From contig DATBFY010000142.1 of NCBI GenBank assembly GCA_036558265.1, positions 1-9,298 of the forward strand: a DNA stretch of 9,298 bases, given 5' to 3'. The DNA comes from RYN-433 sp036558265. GTDB lineage: Bacteria; Planctomycetota; Phycisphaerae; Tepidisphaerales; Tepidisphaeraceae. The stretch's first letter is position 1; every line of letters begins with the position of its first letter. Below are positions 6,579 through 9,298 of this stretch, in pieces. The translations under genes were made by a program, and so were the position numbers. Below the pieces are notes generated by a model. It saw only the letters and a program-made list of their open reading frames with translations, did no database searches and was not told the DNA's origin.

Positions 6579-7252
6579 TCCGAGGGGTTGGTCATGAAGC
6601 GCAGGGCCACCTGCGTGGTGATCTCGTCCACCAGTCCCTTGTAGATGTACTGCGGCGTCATCGAGTCCGATGGCGGCACGCCCTCGCCCGCGTTCTTGGG
6701 GAACTCGGCGCTCACACCGGCTTCCTCGTACACGATCTTCGCGCCGCCGCCACCGGGGGCGATCTCCGCCACCCGGATCGTCGCGGTCGTGTATCCCTTG
6801 AGCAGCACCGGCGTGCGCGGGTCGTAGATCGAGAACGGCTGCAGCTCCACCCAGATCAGGCGCGTGCATCCCAGCGCCGCGCCCACCTTGGGCGCGATCT
6901 CGATCAGTGACTTGTTCTCCAGCTCCGGATGGTTCTTCTGGAAGCGATAGGCCTGCCGGGGATCCACGAACGTGGTGCCGACCAGTTCCTCGGTCTTGAC
7001 GTTCGGGTCCGCGGCCTGTTGCAACTTGGTGTGGACCGCCATCGAGACGTCCGACTGCAACAGGCTGAAGTCGAACGTCACCGCCCGCTCCGCCCAGGTC
7101 ATCACCGCGACCTTCTGCCCCGCCAGTCCCGCATAGCGCGCCTTGGTGGGCGGGCCGGGAACGACGGCGGCGACGTAACCAAGGACCGAACACCCGCCGC
7201 TCAGGGGCAGCATCACCAGTGACAGGCAGCAGAGTCCCAGCAGTCGAACCAT
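6575..7252 (-). CDS. Putative lipoprotein A, first of a coupled paralogous pair
   Basis: The 225-residue product has a short classical lipoprotein signal, MVRLLGLCCLSLVMLPLSGGC, with lipidation expected at Cys21. After it come PGPPTKARYAG, a strand QKVAVMTW, a helix with a run of Val/Leu, then IEIAPKVGAALGCTRLIWVELQPF and a strand ATIRVAEI. The same order occurs in the following gene product, and IGRALGADQVLYVEV there aligns with VGAALGCTRLIWVEL here, so the two arose by duplication. The fold may be of the CsgG/TolB-N kind; this is inference. The start is secure: GAGGAGA lies four bases upstream. The stop codon overlaps the next start. The DUF2752 gene lies 83 bases upstream on the same strand. 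Confidence 0.8.
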   Translation of the reverse strand: MVRLLGLCCLSLVMLPLSGGCSVLGYVAAVVPGPPTKARYAGLAGQKVAVMTWAERAVTFDFSLLQSDVSMAVHTKLQQAADPNVKTEELVGTTFVDPRQAYRFQKNHPELENKSLIEIAPKVGAALGCTRLIWVELQPFSIYDPRTPVLLKGYTTATIRVAEIAPGGGGAKIVYEEAGVSAEFPKNAGEGVPPSDSMTPQYIYKGLVDEITTQVALRFMTNPSE

Positions 7253-7256
7253 GGTG

Positions 7257-7263
7257 TCTCCTC
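7257..7263 (-). promoter_or_regulatory. Strong Shine-Dalgarno site of lipoprotein A
   Basis: On the minus strand GAGGAGA precedes the ATG at 7252 by four bases. It is the only strong ribosome site in the window and fixes this start, ruling out the longer reading in the overlapping frame. Confidence 0.75.
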
Positions 7264-7335
7264 AAGTGGCGCAGGGAACACAGCCCTTGCCCGCGAAACG
7301 AAGCGCGTGCGTCGCGCGCCCTGCCCGCGTCGAGT

Positions 7336-7833
7336 CTAAAACGGCGGCCAGTGATCGTGCCCCGTCAGGTGGATGCCGATCTTCCACGCCCATCCACCGA
7401 TCGCAATCGTCAGCAGGACGTAAAGCCACGCGCGGCCCGGCACCATCCGGCCGACCAGCCGGTGTACCGGTCGTCCGGTCAGGGCGACGTACATCCCCAC
7501 CCAGACGCCCAATGCGCAAAACACGGCGATCAAGAACCCCATCGGCTGAACGTACACGCTGGCGAGCACATTTCCATGGGCGAAGTAGCTGACCGCGGTC
7601 GTGTAGCCGCAACTCGGGCATGGCACACCGGTACGCGCCTCGAACTGGCAGGGCGGGAAGCCAAGCTGCGTGTGGGTGGAAATCCCATGCGCCCCGTTGG
7701 GCGTCAGCCAGGCGCCCAGCGCCAGCACGACCAGGCACACGACTGCGAAACCCACCGCCACAAGGCGACTCCAAACCCCGATCGGGGGCGGTAAGGTGTC
7801 ACGAGTGTAGATGAGCGGTACGGCCTGCTCCAC
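7336..7833 (-). CDS. DUF2752 membrane protein
   Basis: This 165-residue protein has three hydrophobic segments (about 22-43, 97-118 and 132-152). Between the first two it carries the family signature: C62-x9-CPSCGYTTA (Cys72, Cys75), a small loop with a strictly placed Cys pair, then a polar stretch with HGN. DUF2752 proteins are small bacterial membrane proteins of unknown function, frequent in Bacteroidota and Planctomycetota. The Cys pair could bind metal or form a disulphide. The start is a GTG at 7833, chosen because no ATG lies before the first helix; no ribosome site supports it. The gene precedes the lipoprotein pair on the same strand with an 83-base gap and may share a transcript. 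Confidence 0.8.
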   Translation of the reverse strand: MEQAVPLIYTRDTLPPPIGVWSRLVAVGFAVVCLVVLALGAWLTPNGAHGISTHTQLGFPPCQFEARTGVPCPSCGYTTAVSYFAHGNVLASVYVQPMGFLIAVFCALGVWVGMYVALTGRPVHRLVGRMVPGRAWLYVLLTIAIGGWAWKIGIHLTGHDHWPPF

Positions 7834-7876
7834 GAGGCGGCCACTTTATCGCGGCGCGCCGACGCAGGCAACTTTT

Positions 7877-7906
7877 GCCCATCACCTCAGTGTGGTGAAA
7901 GTGGGC
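7877..7906. promoter_or_regulatory. Ten-pair hairpin in the leader of the DUF2752 gene
   Basis: GCCCATCACC pairs with GGTGA and TGGGC around a 7-base loop, with a 3-base bulge (AAG) on one side. The right arm also belongs to a competing repeat, TGTGGTG (7891-7897) with CACCACA (7909-7915). The site lies 44-73 bases upstream of the GTG start of the minus-strand gene. It could be an RNA structure in the leader or an operator. Confidence 0.45.
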
Positions 7907-8009
7907 TGCACCACAATTGCCAGACAGCATTTGACGAGGGTGCTTTTCCTCCCGATCGCAATGAGTCAACTGGAGCGCCGTTTGATCAGGGGAAGAATGG
8001 CCCCGCCCG

Positions 8010-8032
8010 CCGGGCATGGCTGCCGGTTTTTT
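8010..8032 (+). terminator. Terminator-like hairpin followed by six T
   Basis: CC-GGCA (one G bulged) pairs with TGCCGG around TGGC, giving six pairs, and TTTTTT follows at 8027-8032. This is the shape of a factor-independent terminator read on the plus strand. No plus-strand gene ends here, so it would serve an unrecognised transcript from about 7840-8000 or be chance. The bulge and short stem limit confidence. Confidence 0.4.
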
Positions 8033-8093
8033 GTGCAACCAATTCGCGTTAATTCGGTAAGAGGCTCGTAATTGTAACGAGTGGGCAGTGCGG

Positions 8094-8110
8094 GGGCATT
8101 GACAATGCCC
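8094..8110 (+). promoter_or_regulatory. Perfect inverted repeat overlapping a TTGACA element
   Basis: GGGCATT-GAC-AATGCCC is a perfect 7-base inverted repeat with a 3-base centre. TTGACA at 8099-8104 is a perfect sigma-70 -35 hexamer inside it. A TAATTT at 8123-8128, 18 bases on, is a weak -10. GCATTGAC recurs at 8112-8119. The arrangement fits a repressible promoter for the glycosyltransferase gene, with the start codon 245 bases beyond. Confidence 0.4.
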
Positions 8111-8164
8111 TGCATTGACCGCTAATTTGTGCGGCATTTGAAGCGACGTGTGTGTGGTGACCGG

Positions 8165-8255
8165 CGCTCAATTCGGTCGTTGTGGATGGTGGAACCATCG
8201 TAAACCGCTTTCCCGGGCCGGGTTAATCCAAGATCGACGTTTCCGAATTTGAGCG
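8165..8255 (+). ncRNA. Candidate structured leader RNA upstream of the glycosyltransferase gene
   Basis: Bases 8165-8176 pair with 8243-8255 in a 12-pair closing stem with one bulged base (core AATTCGG with CCGAATT). Inside are a perfect hairpin GATGGT-GGA-ACCATC at 8185-8199 and a short CCCG/CGGG hairpin at 8212-8222. An alternative inner pairing, TGGAT (8183-8187) with ATCCA (8226-8230), would compete with the first hairpin. The fold ends 117 bases before the start codon. It matches no RNA family I know. A stem of this size can arise by chance about once in several such regions, so support is moderate. Confidence 0.4.
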
Positions 8256-8372
8256 GTCGCCTCGTCGCACGTCCCACCGCGGACGAGGTGATGCCGCCGC
8301 GCGTTGGACATTCTCGCGAACCGACAGACTGCTTTCTCGAATCTTCCGCCGAGTTGGGAAAAGAGCGACTTT

Positions 8373-9298
8373 ATGCGCGTGTTCATGTTGGGCTGGGAGT
8401 TCCCTCCCTTCATCAGCGGTGGATTGGGGACCGCCTGCTACGGCCTGACGAAGGCCATGAGTGGCCTGGGGACCGAGATCCTCTTCGTCCTGCCGCGCCC
8501 GGTGACCTCGCCCTTTTCCACGCACGTAAAACTGCTCAGCCCGCGCGCGGGCTCGCCGCTGGCATCGCCGGTGACCGAGTTCCGCCTCGACGAGTTCGAG
8601 CACGTGACGTTTCGCGCGATCAACTCGAAGATGGGCGACCCGTACGCCCGCCCCGAAGACGAGGCCCGCGCCGCCGCCGCCGAACGCGCCCGCGCCAGCA
8701 AGGGATCGATGGTCGAGGGCGCCCTCGACACCGACATCCCCACCGCCAATGCCGGCGTCACCACGGCCGGTGGCGCGCAGAAGGGCACCGGTGACCACTA
8801 CGGCGGCGACATGTTCGCCGAGATCCAGCGCTACGCGGCCCTGGCTTCCGAGATCGCCCGCCAGGAGTCCTTCGACGTCGTCCACGCCCACGACTGGATG
8901 ACCTTCCCCGCGGGCCTGGCCGTCGCCGGGATAAAAGGTGTCCCATTGGTCGTCCACGTGCACAGCACCGAGTTCGACCGCAGCGGCGTCAACGTCGATA
9001 CCCGCATCTACGACATCGAGCGCCGCGGCATGCACGGCGCCATGAAGATCATCGCCGTCAGCATCCTGACTAAAAATATCGTTACCCACCATTACGGCAT
9101 CGACCCGGCCAAGGTCGAGGTCGTCTACAACGCCGTCGAGATCAACGGCAACGGCTTCGACGAGGAGAAATACAAGATCCACAAGGACGAAAAGATCGTT
9201 CTGTTCCTCGGCCGCATCACGATGCAGAAGGGCCCCGAGTATTTCCTCGCCGCCGCCAAGAAAGTCCTTGAGGTCATGGACAACGTGAAGTTCGTGAT
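8373..9298 (+). CDS. Glycogen synthase-like GT-B glycosyltransferase, C-terminus cut off by window edge
   Basis: The first 308 codons are present. It opens with MRVFMLGWEFPPFISGGLG: a Rossmann strand plus the glycine loop (GGLG at 16-19) that contacts the nucleotide sugar in starch/glycogen synthase-like GT4 and GT5 enzymes. FDVVHAHDWMT at 167-177 resembles the HDW motif of glycogen synthases; VVHVHSTEFDRSG (193-205) and SILTKNIVTHHYG (230-242) are also typical. The second domain begins near 265 (KIVLFLGRITMQKGPEYF, the strand and 'GR...KG' phosphate-binding turn). The catalytic E-x7-E would lie beyond the window. Residues about 90-142 are a low-complexity Ala/Arg/Gly/Thr insert in the first domain. 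AAAGAG about seven bases upstream is a weak ribosome site. The likely role is alpha-glucan or surface polysaccharide synthesis; the substrate is not certain. Confidence 0.88.
   Translation, partial: MRVFMLGWEFPPFISGGLGTACYGLTKAMSGLGTEILFVLPRPVTSPFSTHVKLLSPRAGSPLASPVTEFRLDEFEHVTFRAINSKMGDPYARPEDEARAAAAERARASKGSMVEGALDTDIPTANAGVTTAGGAQKGTGDHYGGDMFAEIQRYAALASEIARQESFDVVHAHDWMTFPAGLAVAGIKGVPLVVHVHSTEFDRSGVNVDTRIYDIERRGMHGAMKIIAVSILTKNIVTHHYGIDPAKVEVVYNAVEINGNGFDEEKYKIHKDEKIVLFLGRITMQKGPEYFLAAAKKVLEVMDNVKFV

Larger units (their letters stand above)
7834..8372. other. Divergent 539-base intergenic region with several inverted repeats
   Basis: No protein gene is supported here. The region is richer in A and T than its flanks, especially 8030-8130. 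It holds inverted repeats at 7867-7879, 7877-7906, 8010-8026 (followed by six T), 8094-8110 and a nested fold at 8165-8255. It separates the minus-strand DUF2752 gene from the plus-strand glycosyltransferase gene, so it should contain promoters for both. A non-coding RNA of unknown type is possible but none was recognised. Confidence 0.6.

Noticed and set aside
6579..7265. A long N-terminal extension of lipoprotein B in the same frame
   Set aside because: The extension lies wholly within lipoprotein A, which has a strong ribosome site and a lipoprotein signal in another frame. Starting B at 6578 or 6569 puts its own signal at the N-terminus.
7890..8035. Resemblance of GAAAGTGGGCTGCACCACA to the conserved core of RNase P RNA
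   Set aside because: Only a dozen bases are alike, the span to the terminator-like hairpin is far too short, and the other conserved blocks of RNase P RNA are absent.
8181..8240. Resemblance to a fluoride riboswitch (GATGGTG...ACCATCGTAAACCGC)
   Set aside because: The required later block of the crcB motif (GCTGATG followed by a C-rich CTAC segment) is missing, and the gene downstream is a glycosyltransferase, not a fluoride transporter.
8223..9182. A 319-codon open frame on the minus strand
   Set aside because: It is antisense to the glycosyltransferase with its clear GWEFPP, GGLG and HDW motifs; its Asp/Val/Ala repeats are reverse-strand bias.
1..9298. CRISPR arrays, transposase genes, tRNA or rRNA genes, defence genes
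   Set aside because: No regularly spaced repeats, terminal inverted repeats with a transposase, tRNA-like cloverleaf or rRNA stretch was seen in either strand.

Overview
The window is high-GC DNA with ten recognisable protein genes on both strands. Two are cut by the window edges. No RNA gene, CRISPR array, insertion sequence or phage gene was recognised. The style points to a Planctomycetota bacterium, perhaps Phycisphaerae. It has a membrane protein ending in a Cys4 ribbon of the kind common in that phylum, a DUF2752 protein, lipoproteins ending their signal in GGC, a 'GWEFPP' glycosyltransferase, few strong Shine-Dalgarno sites and loosely packed genes. This assignment is inference from protein style, not a search.

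Left part (1-2187), minus strand: the start of a secreted CE15 (glucuronoyl-esterase-like) hydrolase, and upstream of it a gene for a two-helix membrane protein with a C-terminal zinc ribbon. The start region of the CE15 gene (promoter-like block, leader and first ~15 codons) is present a second time, diverged, just upstream of the zinc-ribbon gene. This diverged direct repeat of about 118 bp is the least ordinary feature of this part.

Middle (2188-5792), plus strand: a site-2 protease (M50) with a CBS pair overlaps a YfcE-type metallophosphoesterase by 41 nt. A GNAT acetyltransferase, an unrecognised two-helix membrane protein and a GmhA-type sedoheptulose-7-phosphate isomerase follow.

Right-middle (5844-7833), minus strand, converging on gmhA: a DUF2752 membrane protein, then two tandem paralogous lipoproteins joined by an ATGA stop/start overlap. 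The second lipoprotein begins with a perfect four-copy hexanucleotide repeat.

Right end (7834-9298): a 539-bp divergent intergenic region, less GC-rich than the genes and carrying several hairpins and a larger nested fold. It is followed by a glycogen-synthase-like GT-B glycosyltransferase that runs off the window. GmhA, the glycosyltransferase and the lipoproteins all fit cell-envelope or storage-polysaccharide work, but nothing shows that they form one pathway. I see no convincing new multi-gene system. The best leads are the duplicated start region, the structured region before the glycosyltransferase and the coupled lipoprotein pair.
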